A DNA stretch of 64,000 nt, taken from assembly GCF_003719195.1 (NCBI RefSeq), contig NZ_CP024996.1, positions 4,960,001 through 5,024,000 on the forward strand, written 5' to 3'. The notes beneath the pieces were generated by a model. It ran no database searches. It was not told the origin of the DNA and saw nothing but the letters and a program-made list of their open reading frames with translations. Positions 63,439-64,000 of this stretch are shown here, piece after piece. Source of the stretch: Herbaspirillum rubrisubalbicans (GTDB taxonomy: Bacteria; Pseudomonadota; Gammaproteobacteria; Burkholderiales; Burkholderiaceae_D). How positions within the stretch are numbered: the first letter of the stretch is position 1; the number at the start of each line of letters is the position of its first letter. A program made the translations under genes and the position numbers.

Positions 63439-64000
63439 GTGACCGGATTGATGCAACGTTTGATTATAGTGAGTTTGACCTGGCTGTCCTGCTTTAACTT
63501 CCTGGCCCCGGCCCGGGCGGCCACTACCGCCGACACGGTCCAGCCGGCGCCACCGCGTGGCGCGCTCTACCAGGTCTCCGATGGCCGTCACACGCTGCTG
63601 CTGTTCGGCACCATCCACGTAGGCGCCCCCGACTTCTATCCGCTGGAACCGCGCCTGACCCGCGCCCTGGCCGCCGCCCCCGTCCTGGCGCTGGAGCTTG
63701 ACCCAGCGAACACCGGCGCCATGCAAAGCGCAGTGCAGCGCCATGGCCTGTACCCTGCCGGCGAACACCTGCTGGACCAGCTCGACGCCCCCTTGCGCGA
63801 GCGCACCGAGTCAGCCTTGCAAGGTCTGGGCATGGTGCCGGCATCGGTACAGCAACTGCGCCCCTGGATGCTGGCCATGGTCTTGTCCGTGCAGCAATAC
63901 GTGCGCCACGGCTACCGCACCGACCTGGCCGTGGACAGCCACCTGGCCGCAACCGTGCGCGCCCATGGCGGCAAGGTGGTCGAACTGGAAAGCGCCGAGC
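63439..64000 (+). CDS. TraB/GumN family protein, 3'-truncated by the window edge
   Basis: The frame is open from GTG 63439 to the end of the window (about 187 codons). It starts with a signal-peptide-like hydrophobic segment (LIIVSLTWLSCFNFLAPARA) followed by GALYQVSDGRHTLLLFGTIHVGA. The GTIHVG motif and following ALELDPAN are hallmarks of the TraB/PrgY/GumN family of putative metalloproteases. AAAGG six bases upstream supports the GTG; ATG 63451 is the alternative. The C-terminal half is outside the window. Confidence 0.85.
   Translation, partial: MTGLMQRLIIVSLTWLSCFNFLAPARAATTADTVQPAPPRGALYQVSDGRHTLLLFGTIHVGAPDFYPLEPRLTRALAAAPVLALELDPANTGAMQSAVQRHGLYPAGEHLLDQLDAPLRERTESALQGLGMVPASVQQLRPWMLAMVLSVQQYVRHGYRTDLAVDSHLAATVRAHGGKVVELESAE

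Overview
The window looks like chromosomal DNA of a high-GC betaproteobacterium of the Oxalobacteraceae, most likely Herbaspirillum or a close relative. The reasons are the urate/allantoin gene set with a membrane cytochrome-type urate hydroxylase, the fused indolepyruvate ferredoxin oxidoreductase, the minCDE and hemA-prfA-dsbB-prmC blocks, the Burkholderiales-type porin, and an S-adenosylhomocysteine (SAH) riboswitch in front of ahcY. The genus is an inference from gene content; no rRNA or tRNA gene was seen.

Region 1 (1-8.4 kb): a truncated CHAD-domain gene, a GntR regulator heading a polar amino-acid ABC importer (binding protein, two permeases, ATPase), an alpha/beta hydrolase, an AraC regulator followed by a LysE exporter, and an orphan lipoprotein.

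Region 2 (8.7-25.9 kb) is a purine and nucleoside utilisation island. It has an adenine/adenosine deaminase, an FCD-type GntR regulator, an NCS1 permease, a hydantoin/allantoin racemase, PuuE allantoinase and, convergent to these, PuuD urate hydroxylase and a Tsx-like outer-membrane nucleoside channel. Two ABC importers follow: an NMT1-like system and a BMP-type nucleoside system. A 0.9 kb gene-free spacer between puuE and puuD holds two inverted copies of a palindrome-rich repeat and a TTTTGGG tandem array. Palindromes TTGTCGACAA in the tsx/NMT1 divergent promoter region are probable operators for a GntR regulator.

Region 3 (26.0-30.7 kb) is an accessory insertion of visibly lower GC. It carries a tightly packed operon of a ribbon-helix-helix protein, a PHP-SMC ATPase of the TrlF family and an AlbA_2/Schlafen-type ATP-binding protein, plus an orphan HigA antitoxin. 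This is the best candidate in the window for an under-described defence system.

Region 4 (31.0-50 kb) is core chromosome: minCDE, an orphan response regulator, hemA, prfA, dsbB, prmC, indolepyruvate oxidoreductase, phenylalanine hydroxylase, a GNAT protein, CCA-adding enzyme, a GST, an NDUFA9-like protein, a soluble lytic transglycosylase and 5-formyl-THF cyclo-ligase. A promoter-to-terminator unit with no ORF at about 41.93-42.08 kb looks like a small RNA.

Region 5 (49.5-64 kb) holds the methyl cycle on the minus strand (metK, SAH riboswitch-ahcY, a small membrane protein, metF), two lipid A acyltransferases behind a terminator-like leader, dapF (possibly leaderless), a Sel1-repeat protein, a highly expressed-type porin, DUF484, xerC, a Fur-family regulator, a HAD nucleotidase and a truncated TraB/GumN gene.
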